Assembly: GCA_016713275.1 (NCBI GenBank)
Contig: JADJPL010000028.1
Location: 310,001 to 374,000, forward strand
Length of the DNA: 64,000 bases
DNA from: Haliscomenobacter sp.
GTDB lineage: Bacteria > Bacteroidota > Bacteroidia > Chitinophagales > Saprospiraceae
Reading direction: 5' to 3'
Shown here: piece by piece, positions 36,111-45,859 of the stretch
Numbering within the stretch: position 1 is the first letter of the stretch
Layout: each line of letters starts with the position of its first letter
Translations under genes and position numbers: made by a program
Notes under the pieces: generated by a model
The model's database searches: none
Told to the model about the DNA's origin: nothing
Seen by the model: the letters and a program-made list of their open reading frames with translations, nothing else

Positions 36111-37044
36111 TTACCTTCGGCTGAGATAGACGCCGCTCAGGATGAGGGCCATGCCTCCAAGGTGCAGCCAGTTCAGCGCTTCCCCGTCGAGCAGGCCCCA
36201 GATTAAGGCTACGAGGGGCATCAAATAGGCTACGGTGGAACTAAATACCGGAGAAGTTTCCTGGATCAGCCGAAAAAAAATAGCGGTTGCGGCCACAGTA
36301 CCCACCAAAGACAGAATGACGATGAAGCCCAGGGATTCCCAAGCTTGAGGGCTTTCCGCCATGCGGTGCAGAAAATCCGTTGCCCCCAGCAGGTAGATCA
36401 TCAAAGGGATCCCGATGATGCCAAAGGAGGCCGAGCTGATCAGAATGGAACTCATCTCCCGCAAATGCTTTCCGATCACGTTGGTGCTGGTGGCATAGCA
36501 TCCTGCCGCCAGGACGATCAACAGCCCGTAAGCGGTTTTTCCGCTTAAACCGCCTTCGTTGCCCAGCAAGATCAGCAGCACTGCCCCGGCAAGACCCAGA
36601 AAAACCCCGGCCAGTTTGGACATGCCAAACCGGACGTTAAAGAACAACACCCCCAGCAAGAAGGTGAACAACGGAGTCAGGGGAGTTGAGGATGCCGGCC
36701 ATGGCGCTGCTGATATGCACCTGGGCATTGGAGAACAAAAACGCCGGGATTCCGCTGCCGGTAAGGCCTACGATCACCAAATAGGGCCATTTGGACCAGT
36801 CCATCCGTTTGCGGTACAGGATGAACATGGGCACAAAAGCCAGGGCAGAAATCGACAAGCGAAGACAGGCTACCTGGGTAGGGGAAAACCCCTCCAGGCC
36901 TTTCTTGATCAGAATAAACGACGTGCCCCAGATGAGACTCAAACCGCCCAGGGTGACAAACGCCCTGGTTTTATCAAAGCCCTCCGCGGGGCTACTGTTT
37001 TTTTCCACAAGCCGCCTTATTTTGCCCTCCTTTGGGGCGGGCAT
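36111..37044 (-). CDS. EamA/DMT-family transporter (one apparent frameshift)
   Basis: A ten-helix drug/metabolite transporter of about 310 residues with the two EamA repeats: GGLSLIWGTSFILIKKGLEGFSPTQVACLRL at the start and, in the second half, GVFLGLAGAVLLILLG and TVAATAIFFRLIQETSPVFSSTVAYLMPLVALIWGLL. The frame breaks in a run of four C (36680-36683); dropping one restores AGILNSLTPLFTFLLG, the family's central motif. The ATG at 37044 lies 20 bp after the purA stop, so the genes are probably co-transcribed. The substrate is unknown. Confidence 0.88.
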
Positions 37045-37064
37045 CTTAGAAACCTCCAAAACGC

Positions 37065-38343
37065 TTACTCCAGATCGGACCGCACCAGGAGCTGTTCTCT
37101 TTCCGGCCCAATAGACACCATGGTGATGGGCACGTCGAGTTCCCTTTCCAGAAACGCCAGGAACTTCCGCGCCGGTTCGGGCGCATCGTCGAAACGGCGG
37201 CAGGAAGAGGTATCCTGCTGCCATCCCTCAAATGGGCGGTAGACCGGGTCTATGTCGGCGTCGCACAGATCAAAAGGAAGATCGGTGGTTTCGGTTTGCC
37301 CGATGCGGTAGGCTACGCCGGCTTTGATTTCAGAGAAAATATTCAATACGTCCAGCTTGGTCACCGCGAGCTGGGTTACTCCGTTGATCATGATGGCATA
37401 CTTCAACTGGGGAGGTCGATCCAGCCGCAACGCCGCGGCCTTCCGGTCGTGGCGCCAAATTCGCTGCCTTCCCGCCGGAGCAGTTCGCCGGTTTCATCGA
37501 GCAATTCGGTGGGGAAAGGCCCCGACCCCACCCGCGTGCAATAGGCTTTGGTAATCCCGATGACTTCCCCGATCTTATCAGGCGAAACGCCCAAGCCCGT
37601 GCACACGCCTGCGGTAATAGTATTGGAGGACGTCACATAGGGGTAGGTCCCAAAATCAATATCGAGCATCGACCCCTGGGCGCCTTCCGCCAGAACCCGT
37701 TTGCCCTGAAGCAGGGCGCGGTGCAGGAAGTATTCGCCATCGACCAATTGGAGGCTGCGGAGCCGCTCCAGGCAGCCAAACCATTTTTCTTCCTCTTTTA
37801 CCAGATCAAAATCTACTTCCGGATAAATGCTTCCCAGGCTGAGGTGCTTTTCTTTCAGCGCGTCGTATTTTTTTTGGAAGCCAGGCAGGGCCAGATCGCC
37901 TACCCGCAAGCCGTTGCGCCCGGTCTTATCCATATAGGTGGGGCCAATTCCCCGCAGCGTAGAGCCGATTTTTTCTTTTCCTTTTGCATTTTCGGAAGCC
38001 AGGTCCAAAAAACGGTGGGTAGGCAGGATGAGGTGCGCTTTTTTGGCCACGAACAGCCTGTCGTGGTAATTCACATGCACAGCGTCCAGCGCGTCCAGCT
38101 CTTTGGACAGGGTAATGGGGTCCAGGACAACCCCGTTGCCGATCAGGTTCTGAAGGTTCTCCCGGAAGATACCGGAAGGAATGGTGTGAAGCACGTACTT
38201 CTTGCCGTCGATTTTCAGCGTATGCCCGGCGTTGGGGCCTCCCTGGAAACGGGCAACGATATCGTATTGGGGGCAAGGTAATCAACGATTTTCCCTTTGC
38301 CTTCATCTCCCCATTGCAAGCCAAGTAGAACGTCAATTTGCAT
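37065..38343 (-). CDS. purA: Adenylosuccinate synthetase (two apparent frameshifts)
   Basis: Joins IMP and aspartate using GTP, the first committed step to AMP. The ATG at 38343 begins MQIDVLLGLQWGDEGKGKIVD, the GTP-binding start of the family. One C is missing in a run at about 38270; restored, the chain reads YDIVARFQGGPNAGHTLKI. A second C is missing at about 37409-37412, after which KYAIMINGVTQLAVTKLDVL follows. The conserved TTGRPRRCGWIDL and STLRGIGPTYMDK segments are intact. As the only copy here of an essential gene with two homopolymer losses, it strongly suggests sequence error rather than decay. Confidence 0.95.
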
Positions 38344-38396
38344 ATCGAGTGGGTTAGGAGAAGTAAAAGATTTCCTGCGCGTTTTTCTATAATTGT

Positions 38397-38433
38397 AAAA
38401 ACCTAGGGGAATGCGTTGCTCCTCTAGGTTTTT
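38397..38433 (-). terminator. Intrinsic terminator between fur and purA
   Basis: AAAAACCTAGGGGA and TCCTCTAGGTTTTT form a 14-bp stem (one G-T pair) with a 9-nt loop; the flanking A and T tracts make it work in both directions. It should end fur transcription. Confidence 0.82.
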
Positions 38434-38518
38434 ACCGATTATTTACATTAAAATAAAGGCAGCTCATCGCGAGAAACCAGAATATTGGCGTTTAAAGCGC
38501 CAAGTTAGAGAAATATTT

Positions 38519-39028
38519 TCATTTCCCGGCTTCCAGTTTTTCTGTTTCGGCAGGCGAAAGCTTTGCCGTGCGCTCACAAGCGCCATTGCATTGACCGTAA
38601 AGATTGAGGGAGTGGTGCGTCACGTTGAATTTCAGCAAATCGCCCATCATGTTTTTGATCTGTTGAATCCGCGGATCGCAAAATTCGAGGACCCTGCCGC
38701 AGTCTACGCAGATCAGGTGGTCGTGTTGTTTGTATCCATAGGACTTTTCGTACTGGGCCAGGTTTTTGCCGAACTGGTGTTTTTTGACCAGGTCGCAGTT
38801 GACCAGCAACTCCAGGGTGTTGTAGACGGTGGCACGGCTAACCCGGTAGTTTTTGTTTTTCATGTGGATATACAGCGCCTCCGCGTCGAAATGGTCGGTA
38901 CGTTTGTATATTTCTTCCAGGATGGCGAAGCGTTCCGGGGTTTTGCGGAAGCTATGCTGTTCGAGGTGGTGCGAAAAAATATTCTTTACTTCCTTGACCA
39001 CGTCTTCGGGTTTGCGTTCTCCAGCCAT
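38519..39028 (-). CDS. fur: Fur-family metalloregulator
   Basis: A 169-residue Fur-type repressor. The winged helix shows KTPERFAILEEIYKRTDHFDAEALYIHM and the recognition region SRATVYNTLELLVNCDL. The dimerisation domain keeps the metal-site motif HDHLIC (His102 and His104) with CVDC at residues 107-110 and a further Cys pair in CNGAC near the C-terminus. Whether it senses iron, zinc or peroxide cannot be told from sequence alone. It is followed by a terminator and purA, and is preceded by an unrelated relA/spoT gene on the same strand. Confidence 0.92.
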   Translation of the reverse strand: MAGERKPEDVVKEVKNIFSHHLEQHSFRKTPERFAILEEIYKRTDHFDAEALYIHMKNKNYRVSRATVYNTLELLVNCDLVKKHQFGKNLAQYEKSYGYKQHDHLICVDCGRVLEFCDPRIQQIKNMMGDLLKFNVTHHSLNLYGQCNGACERTAKLSPAETEKLEAGK

Positions 39029-39154
39029 GTTTCATTTTTCAGTTCAAAGAGACAACAAATTTACGGTCCTAAAAGATTTGGTTAGCAGCTATTTCAAAAC
39101 CCGTTCCTGGGTGTGGGCGGCCCAACGGGGGGGAAGGAGCGTTCCAAACAGCTT

Positions 39155-41473
39155 CTAATAATCCACCCGGGTTACGGAGGAGATATTGTCGAGGTTTTGG
39201 AGGGACCGGATGGCCAGGTTCAACTGGTCGGTGTTTCGGACTTTGAGTTTGACGGTTCCTTCAAAATACCCTTCGTCCCCTTCGATGGAAAAGGAGCGGA
39301 TGTCGAGCCCGAGTTGGGTAGAGATTTGGTGGGTCAGGCGTTCGATCACGCCGGGCCCACTGTCGATTCCGGTGATGCGGAGTTCGGCGATGAAGGTAAC
39401 GTCATTGCTGAAGACCCATTCGGCTTTCATGATCCGGTAGCCGTAGTTGGCCATGAGGTTGGTGGCGTTGGGGCAGCTGGTCCGGTGGATCTTGAGGCCT
39501 GCGTTGGCGGTCAGGTAAGCAAAAATATCGTCGCCCTGCACGGGGTTGCAGCAACTGGCGATGCTGTAATGATAGCGTTCGGCGGGCTCTCCGTTGATAA
39601 GCAGCCGGGGTTTGAGGCCGAGTTTGCGCTGGGCTTCTTCACGGGATGCCGTCCCATTGTTGATTTCCAGGGCCGGACCGGGCGCAGTTTCGGGCTTAAA
39701 CTCCACCAGTTTGTTATTCTCCACCCGGAAGTTTTTGAAGATTTCCGGAATCGACCGTTCTTCGATGGCAATGGTATAATACAGGTCGATTTTTGAGGAA
39801 TACCCGTAAAATTTGACCAGGGTTTCGATGGATTCGTCAAAGTCGACGCGCAGGTGCTTCAGCTTGCGTTCCAGCGCTTCTTTGCCGATCTCCCCTTTTT
39901 TCCGCTTTTCTTCTTTCATGGCGGACCGGATCTTGGCTTTGGCTTTCCCGGTGACCACCATTTTGTCCCAGTCTTCGCTGGGTTTTTGGTTTTTGCTGGT
40001 AAAGATCTGCAACTGGTCTCCATTTTTCAGCACGTACCCCATGGGGACGAGCTTGTTGTTGACCTTAATGGAGACGCAATGGTAGCCAATATCGGTGTGG
40101 ATGCTGAAGGCAAAGTCGAGCGCGGTAGCCCCTTTGGGGAGGATTTTCATGTCGCCCTTGGGCGTATAGACGTAGACTTCCTCGCTGAAGAGGTTATTGG
40201 CTTTAAAATCGACGAGGAACTCGATGGCGTCGTTGGTAGGATCTTCCAGGATTTCGCGGACGCTGTCGAGCCAGCGTTCGTATACATCCGGAGTGTTTGA
40301 AATGCCTTTGTACTTCCAGTGGGCGGCATAACCCCGTTCGGCGATTTCGTCCATGCGCTGGGTGCGGATCTGGACTTCCACATACCGGCCTGCGGGGCCG
40401 ATCACGGTGGTATGCAGGGATTCGTAGCCGTTGGATTTGGGCACGGTGATCCAGTCTTTAAGCCGCTCCGGCAAAGGGGTGTGGACGTCGGTGACGATGG
40501 AATAGGCCTGCCAGCAGGACAATTTTTCCTTCTCAACGGGTACTTCCAGGATGATGCGGATGGCGAACAAGTCGAAGATCTCCGTTAACGGTACGCGCTT
40601 GGCTTTGATTTTTTTCCAGATGGAATAAATCGACTTGGGCCGTCCCAGGATGCGGTATTTATACCCCATTTCATCCAGCTTGGGCCGGAGGGGGCCGATA
40701 AAAGCCTCGATGTATTGTTCCCGTTCGCGTTTGGTTTCGCTGATCTGGCGGGCAATATCCTGGTACTCTTCCGGTTCCGTGATCTTCATGCAAAGATCCA
40801 GAAACTCCGTTTTAATGTTGTACAGCCCCAGCCGGTGGGCAAGCGGAGCATAGATGAAACTCGTTTCTGCAGCAATTTTCAGCTGCTTGTGCCGGGGCAT
40901 GGACCCCAGGGTACGCATGTTGTGGAGGCGGTCGGCCATTTTGATCAGCACTACGCGGACGTCGTCGACCAGGGTGCTGAGCACTTTTTTGAAGTTTTCA
41001 GCCTGAGGGCTTTCCACGTTGTAGGCGCCGTCGAGCTTGGTCAGCCCGTCGACAATGCTGGCGACTCGTTCGCCGAACTGCGCCTGGATCTCCACCAGCG
41101 TCACGTCGGTGTCCTCCACTACATCGTGGAGCAGGGCGGCTACAATGGCGGTGGGGCCAAGACCGACCTCTTCCGCGCAGATTCGGGCCACCGCGATCGG
41201 GTGGAGAATGTAAGGTTCCCCCGACTTCCTGCGTTGTTCGCTATGCGCCTTGACCGCCAGTTCATAGGCCTTCCGGATGCTGCGGCTATCGTCGTCTTCC
41301 AATGGAGATTTAATCGATCGCAGCAGTTGCCGGTAGGCGTCCTGGATCAGTTTCTTGTCGTCGTCCTGAATTTGAAGCGTTTCTGGCATTGCCTTTTCTG
41401 TTGGTATCTGTTCCGGTATCAAAAGGCCCGCCTGCCTTTTTTTCTCTTCGGAACGCTGCTTAAAATAACGCAT
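39155..41473 (-). CDS. spoT: Bifunctional (p)ppGpp synthetase/hydrolase
   Basis: The RelA/SpoT enzyme of the stringent response, 772 residues. Domains in order: HD hydrolase (about residues 80-190, with ILHPIAVARI and the His-Asp motif LLHDVVEDTD), synthetase (about 240-370, YRILGRPKSIYSIWKK and ESLHTTVIGPAGRYVEVQIRT), TGS (about 415-475, VYTPKGDMKILPKGATALDFAF), and a C-terminal ACT domain (from about residue 690). The intact HD motif indicates hydrolase activity. It is the only such gene in the window, as is usual in Bacteroidota. A start at residue 29 is also possible. Confidence 0.96.
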   Translation of the reverse strand: MRYFKQRSEEKKRQAGLLIPEQIPTEKAMPETLQIQDDDKKLIQDAYRQLLRSIKSPLEDDDSRSIRKAYELAVKAHSEQRRKSGEPYILHPIAVARICAEEVGLGPTAIVAALLHDVVEDTDVTLVEIQAQFGERVASIVDGLTKLDGAYNVESPQAENFKKVLSTLVDDVRVVLIKMADRLHNMRTLGSMPRHKQLKIAAETSFIYAPLAHRLGLYNIKTEFLDLCMKITEPEEYQDIARQISETKREREQYIEAFIGPLRPKLDEMGYKYRILGRPKSIYSIWKKIKAKRVPLTEIFDLFAIRIILEVPVEKEKLSCWQAYSIVTDVHTPLPERLKDWITVPKSNGYESLHTTVIGPAGRYVEVQIRTQRMDEIAERGYAAHWKYKGISNTPDVYERWLDSVREILEDPTNDAIEFLVDFKANNLFSEEVYVYTPKGDMKILPKGATALDFAFSIHTDIGYHCVSIKVNNKLVPMGYVLKNGDQLQIFTSKNQKPSEDWDKMVVTGKAKAKIRSAMKEEKRKKGEIGKEALERKLKHLRVDFDESIETLVKFYGYSSKIDLYYTIAIEERSIPEIFKNFRVENNKLVEFKPETAPGPALEINNGTASREEAQRKLGLKPRLLINGEPAERYHYSIASCCNPVQGDDIFAYLTANAGLKIHRTSCPNATNLMANYGYRIMKAEWVFSNDVTFIAELRITGIDSGPGVIERLTHQISTQLGLDIRSFSIEGDEGYFEGTVKLKVRNTDQLNLAIRSLQNLDNISSVTRVDY

Positions 41474-41517
41474 AATCTATATACTTTGCCGCCTGTTCGT
41501 AGTTTTTGGAGGCCAGA

Positions 41518-41548
41518 TTGGCTATTTAGGAAAAAGATTATAAATTTG
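41518..41548 (+). promoter_or_regulatory. Promoter upstream of tRNA-Leu
   Basis: TTG (41518-41520), exactly 20 bp, then a perfect TAAATTTG (41541-41548): a consensus Bacteroidota promoter about 110 bp before the tRNA. Confidence 0.65.
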
Positions 41549-41668
41549 CATCGCTTTTTTCGAAAGCGGGTAAAAAATTGTTCTGTGTTGAAGCAATCCG
41601 GACGATTGGCCAGACCCCTGGGTTAACCTCCTGTTTTTGAAAGGCTGTTAGCCGGAATTTATGCCAGA

Positions 41669-41750
41669 GCGGGTATGGCGAAATTGGTAGACGCGCTAGA
41701 CTTAGGATCTAGTGCCGCAAGGCGTGGGGGTTCGAGTCCCTCTACCCGCA
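41669..41750 (+). tRNA. tRNA-Leu, anticodon UAG
   Basis: The acceptor arms are GCGGGTA (41669-41675) and TACCCGC (41743-41749), with discriminator A at 41750. The anticodon stem is CTAGA/TCTAG with loop CTTAGGA, so the anticodon TAG lies at 41703-41705. The T arm reads GGGGGTTCGAGTCCC. A long variable arm (TGCCGCAAGGCGT) is typical of leucine tRNA. The CCA end is not encoded: ACCG follows the acceptor stem. Confidence 0.97.
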
Positions 41751-41822
41751 CCGGTTCGTTCACATAGTCAGAGCAATTCGACCAGGGGTAAAGTTCCTTC
41801 TGTCGTATGCTTAAGCTCGGGG

Positions 41823-41971
41823 CTGTCTCAAAATACCGTTCTTTGCCATGGCGGCCAAAAACTATTTTCTTTTTTTAATTTGTATAAAAAATTGCAAAGC
41901 AATTTTTTATACAAATTAAAAAAAGAAAACAAAAATTCATGCCGGGGGCGCCGGACGGTATTTTGAGACAG
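41823..41971. mobile_element. Palindromic element, family 2, copy 1
   Basis: Outer 17-bp perfect inverted repeats, CTGTCTCAAAATACCGT (41823-41839) and complement (41955-41971), enclose a second, perfect 31-bp hairpin: 41865-41895 with 41899-41929, loop AAA. It lies between tRNA-Leu and the trigger factor gene. There is no coding capacity. Confidence 0.82.
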
Positions 41972-42043
41972 ATCCGAAAAAAAGGCGTTCCTTGTGTTTA
42001 GATCGCCCGCCAAACTTTCCGTCACCTCTAAATATACAACAAT

Positions 42044-43462
42044 ATGCCTAAAGTTGTCAGAGAAGACCTTGACAATTTAACTGCCATACTCCATGTTACC
42101 GTGGAGGAAGCCGATTATGCGAAAAAATTTGAGGAGGAACTCGATAAATATCGAAAAAAAGCGAACATCAAAGGCTTTCGCGTGGGCAAAACGCCGGTCA
42201 CTGTCATTCGCAAACTTTACGGCAAAGGCCTCCTGGCAGAAATCGTGAACGAGCAGCTTCAGGATGCGCTGTACGATTACCTGCAAGATGCCAACCTTCA
42301 CCTGCTCGGGCAGCCCATTCCCAATGCGGATCAGGAGGATATTTCTTTCGACCCGAAAACGCTCAAGGATTTCCATTTCCGTTTCGATATCGGCCTGGCG
42401 CCGGAGTTTGAGGTGAAGGGCCTCGACGCTTCTTCTCATTTCGAACAACCGGTCGTCGACGTTACCGACGAAATGGTGGACGAAGACCTCCTCGGCCTGC
42501 GCCGCCGCCTGGGTGAACGAAGCAATCCGGAATCGGACTTCCAGCAGGGCGACCTCATCGCCCTGGAGGCAGTAGAGCTCAGCGAGGATGGGTCTGTTAC
42601 TCCCGACGGGCATTCGGCTTCGTTTTCCCTGTTATTTGAGGACGCCACGCCGGAAGCCCAGCAAGCGCTGGCAGGACTTGAGATTGAGGATTCGTTTGCG
42701 TTCGACGTGTATCAGCTGGAAAAAGACCGCGACGAGGACTTTGTACGCCGCTATCTGCTCCATCTCGAGGCTCCCCAGGAAAGGGAACCGGGCCGCCAGT
42801 TTCAATTGACCATCAAAAACGTCGAGCGCAATGCCCTGGCCGAAATGAACCAGGAGTTCTTTGACCGCGCGTTCGAAGGCGCAGAGGTACACAGCGAAGC
42901 GGAGTTGCGGGAACGCATCGCTCAGGAAATAAGCAGCTTTTACAAAACCCAATCCGACGCCCTGCTGTTCAAGGATTTTCAGGAACGCCTGCTGGAACTC
43001 AACCCGCTGCCGCTGCCCGATGATTTCCTCCGCCGCTGGATACAGATCAGCAACGAGAAGGTCGACGAAAAACTGGTAGAAAAGGAATACCCCCATTTCG
43101 CACACAACCTTCAGTGGACCCTGCTCCGCAATAAAATCGCCAGCCAGTTCGAACTTCAGGTGACGGAGGAGGAGATCGAAGCACACTTTATGAACCGGGT
43201 TCGGGGTTATTTTGGCGCCGGGGTTTCCTCTTTGGGCGAGGACTTCGTTCAGAACATGGCCCGCCGGTTGATGCAGGATGAAAAACAGGTGGAGCAAGTT
43301 TACGACGACTTGCTCACGGACCGCCTCCACGACGCGGTGCGATCCGTAGTGACCGTAACCGAGAAAAAACTCAGCCTGGCCGGCTTTTCCGCATTGGCCG
43401 AAAAAGCCCGCGCGGAAGCGCAGGCGCACCGCCAGTCGCTATTGCCCGACGAAGAAGAATAG
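42044..43462 (+). CDS. tig: Trigger factor
   Basis: A ribosome-bound chaperone with peptidyl-prolyl isomerase activity, 472 residues. The N-terminal ribosome-binding domain carries the signature GFRVGKTP (residues 44-51). A central domain and a long helical C-terminal arm region (about residues 270-460, ending in an acidic DEEE tail) follow. The middle domain is only weakly like FKBP, which is common in Bacteroidota, so isomerase activity is uncertain. The order tig, clpP, clpX matches the classic protein-quality-control cluster. Confidence 0.93.
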   Translation: MPKVVREDLDNLTAILHVTVEEADYAKKFEEELDKYRKKANIKGFRVGKTPVTVIRKLYGKGLLAEIVNEQLQDALYDYLQDANLHLLGQPIPNADQEDISFDPKTLKDFHFRFDIGLAPEFEVKGLDASSHFEQPVVDVTDEMVDEDLLGLRRRLGERSNPESDFQQGDLIALEAVELSEDGSVTPDGHSASFSLLFEDATPEAQQALAGLEIEDSFAFDVYQLEKDRDEDFVRRYLLHLEAPQEREPGRQFQLTIKNVERNALAEMNQEFFDRAFEGAEVHSEAELRERIAQEISSFYKTQSDALLFKDFQERLLELNPLPLPDDFLRRWIQISNEKVDEKLVEKEYPHFAHNLQWTLLRNKIASQFELQVTEEEIEAHFMNRVRGYFGAGVSSLGEDFVQNMARRLMQDEKQVEQVYDDLLTDRLHDAVRSVVTVTEKKLSLAGFSALAEKARAEAQAHRQSLLPDEEE

Positions 43463-43580
43463 GAATATATTCCACCGCATTCAACCGGGGCGTTAAGGAT
43501 TTGTTATCTAATTGTGCCCGCTGAGGACCTGTTTCCTCCGGACGAGAACAATCCTTTTTGTCTAAAAAACACAAGAACTT

Positions 43581-44297
43581 ATGTTTCACAAGGATGAATT
43601 CATGAAGTATGCTACCAAGCACCTCGGTATGAGTAGCATGCACCTGGAAAAGTACGCTGAAAAAACCATGGGAATGGCAATGCCCAATATTCAGGCCTTC
43701 ACTCCGGCGGTTATTGAGGAGCGGACCATGAATATTATCAGCATGGATGTGTTCTCTCGTCTGATGATGGACCGCATTATCTTTCTTGGCGTTCCCATCT
43801 ACGACGAAGTTGCCAATATCGTTCAGGCCCAGCTTCTGTTCCTGGAATCTTCCGACCCCAAACGCGATGTGCAGATCTTTATCAACAGCCCGGGGGGCTC
43901 CGTCATCGCCGGTTTGGGAATCTACGACACCATGCAATACGTCACCCCCGACATTGGCACCATTTGCACCGGTATGGCTGCTTCGATGGGCGCCGTGCTG
44001 CTCGCCGCCGGAACGAAAGGCAAACGCACCGGTTTGTTCCACAGCCGGGTGATGATCCACCAGCCTTTGGGCGGGATGCAGGGCCAGGTTTCGGATATGG
44101 AAATTTATTACAACCTGATCAAAGAGCAGCAAAAAGCGCTCTATGACATCCTCGCTTACCATACCGGCCAGCCTTACGATATCATCCAAAAAGATTGCGA
44201 CCGCGACAACTGGATGACCTCGAAAGATGCGATGACCTATGGGCTGATCGACGAGGTCCTGGAAAGAAATAATCCAAAAAAAGGTCCAAAAGAATAG
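43581..44297 (+). CDS. clpP: ATP-dependent Clp protease proteolytic subunit
   Basis: The serine peptidase that degrades proteins fed by ClpX, 238 residues. The catalytic residues are Ser135 (MAASMGAV) and His160 (RVMIHQPLGG), with an Asp in the following helix region (RDNWMT). FINSPGGSVIAGLGIYDTMQY is the family oligomer strand. The ~45-residue lead before the mature fold (VIEERTMNIISMDVFSRLMMDRIIFLG) is longer than in E. coli and includes Met-rich sequence; it may be a propeptide. It lies between tig and clpX. Confidence 0.96.
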   Translation: MFHKDEFMKYATKHLGMSSMHLEKYAEKTMGMAMPNIQAFTPAVIEERTMNIISMDVFSRLMMDRIIFLGVPIYDEVANIVQAQLLFLESSDPKRDVQIFINSPGGSVIAGLGIYDTMQYVTPDIGTICTGMAASMGAVLLAAGTKGKRTGLFHSRVMIHQPLGGMQGQVSDMEIYYNLIKEQQKALYDILAYHTGQPYDIIQKDCDRDNWMTSKDAMTYGLIDEVLERNNPKKGPKE

Positions 44298-44316
44298 ATT
44301 TGTTGTGCTAAGTCTG

Positions 44317-44459
44317 GTCCGCGCCGGGGCTGTCTCAAAAGACGGTTTTTGCCCAAGGCAACCAAAAAATAGTTTCTTTTTTAAATGAATTGAAAAAAGA
44401 AACTAAAATTTCACGCCGGGAGCAAAGAACGGTCTTTTGAGACAGCCCCTGGCGCGGAC
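44317..44459. mobile_element. Palindromic element, family 2, copy 2
   Basis: 143 bp with ~30-bp inverted repeats that begin GTCCGCGCCGGGGCTGTCTC and differ at one indel and one base. An inner 13-bp hairpin, TAGTTTCTTTTTT with AAAAAAGAAACTA, repeats the design of 41823-41971. It lies between clpP and clpX and could separate their transcription. Confidence 0.85.
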
Positions 44460-44543
44460 TGCCTAAGCGAAGCTTCATAAAAACGAATGTTTAAGGCCGT
44501 AAACCGCTTTCTATTTACATTGCCAGGGATTTAATTGCTAACC

Positions 44544-45812
44544 ATGCGAAAAGGGAAATCAAATTACCACTGCTCTTTTTGTGGCCGCGACAAATCGGAA
44601 GCCTTAATGCTCATTGCGGGCATTAACGCGCATATCTGCGAAGTTTGCATAGAGCAGGCCTTTGATATCATTCAGGAGGAGTTGTACGGCAAAAAACGGC
44701 CAGCAGAAGAGGGCGTTCAGGGAACTTCCGGCTCCAAACAGGGGGCGTTGCCGGTGAACGTTACGCCTAAAGACATCAAGTCGCACCTGGATCAGTATGT
44801 AATCGGGCAAAACGAAGCCAAAAAATTCCTTTCAGTGGCGGTGTACAACCACTACAAACGCCTTAACCAAAAGGAAAAAGACGAAGTCGAGATCGAAAAA
44901 TCCAATATCCTGTTGGTCGGCCGCACCGGTACCGGAAAAACCCTGCTGGCAAAAACCATTGCCAAATACCTCAACGTGCCGTTCGCTATCGTCGATGCCA
45001 CGGTGTTTACCGAAGCCGGCTACGTGGGAGAGGATGTGGAAAGCATCCTGAGCCGCCTGCTTCAGGTCTGCGACTACGACGTTGCCGCCGCCGAACGGGG
45101 GATCGTGTATATCGACGAAATAGATAAAATTGCCCGCAAAGGCGATAACCCTTCCATCACCCGGGATGTTTCCGGGGAAGGAGTGCAGCAAGCCCTGCTC
45201 AAAATGCTGGAAGGGACAGATGTCAACGTTCCGCCCCAGGGAGGGCGCAAACACCCCGAACAGAAAATGGTCAAGGTCAACACCGAGAATATCCTGTTCA
45301 TCTGCGGGGGCGCCTTCGATGGCATTGAAAAAACGATCGCCCGCCGGGTGAATACCCACGTGATCGGCTTCAACAACAGCGGCGCCGAAGGGGTGGACCG
45401 CGAAAACCTCCTGCAGTATATCTCCCATCAGGATATGAAGAGCTATGGCCTTATCCCCGAGCTGGTGGGCCGCCTTCCGGTGCTTACGTTCCTCGATCCA
45501 CTCGACCAGGAAGCGCTCAAACGCATTCTGGTGGAGCCCAGGAACTCGCTTTTGAGGCAGTACCAGAAACTTTTTGCACTAGAGGATATTCAACTCCATT
45601 TCTCAGAGGATGCGATTGAGTATATCGCCGCCAAAGCCCTCGAGTTCAATTTGGGCGCACGGGGGCTGAGGTCGATCTGCGAAGCGATCATGACCGACGC
45701 CATGTTCGAGCTTCCTTCTGAAAAAGGCCAGGTCAGAGAATTTTTGGTGACGGAAGCCTACGCCCGGGAAAAACTGCGGCGGTCGAAGTTGAACCACCTT
45801 AAAGCCGCCTGA
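44544..45812 (+). CDS. clpX: ATP-dependent Clp protease ATP-binding subunit
   Basis: An AAA+ unfoldase for ClpP, 422 residues from the ATG at 44544 (a TTG three codons earlier is unlikely). The N-terminal zinc-binding domain has Cys10, 13, 32 and 35 (CSFCGRDK, ICEVC). Walker A is GRTGTGKT (126-133), Walker B VYIDEIDK (188-195), then GEGVQQALLKMLEGT, the sensor region and the RKHPEQ-type pore and IGF region (HVIGFNNSG; the ClpP-contact IGF loop is in this segment). Gene order and integrity are typical. Confidence 0.97.
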   Translation: MRKGKSNYHCSFCGRDKSEALMLIAGINAHICEVCIEQAFDIIQEELYGKKRPAEEGVQGTSGSKQGALPVNVTPKDIKSHLDQYVIGQNEAKKFLSVAVYNHYKRLNQKEKDEVEIEKSNILLVGRTGTGKTLLAKTIAKYLNVPFAIVDATVFTEAGYVGEDVESILSRLLQVCDYDVAAAERGIVYIDEIDKIARKGDNPSITRDVSGEGVQQALLKMLEGTDVNVPPQGGRKHPEQKMVKVNTENILFICGGAFDGIEKTIARRVNTHVIGFNNSGAEGVDRENLLQYISHQDMKSYGLIPELVGRLPVLTFLDPLDQEALKRILVEPRNSLLRQYQKLFALEDIQLHFSEDAIEYIAAKALEFNLGARGLRSICEAIMTDAMFELPSEKGQVREFLVTEAYAREKLRRSKLNHLKAA

Positions 45813-45859
45813 TCCCTTTAGTCCGCCTGTGCTGGGCAAAGGGTTAAATGGTTCCGCCA

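Noticed and set aside
39085..39150. Repeat related to the 10.68-kb spacer (CAAAACCC...GTGGGCGGCC)
   Set aside because: The likeness covers only about 30 bp with several mismatches; not enough to call a shared element without a genome search.
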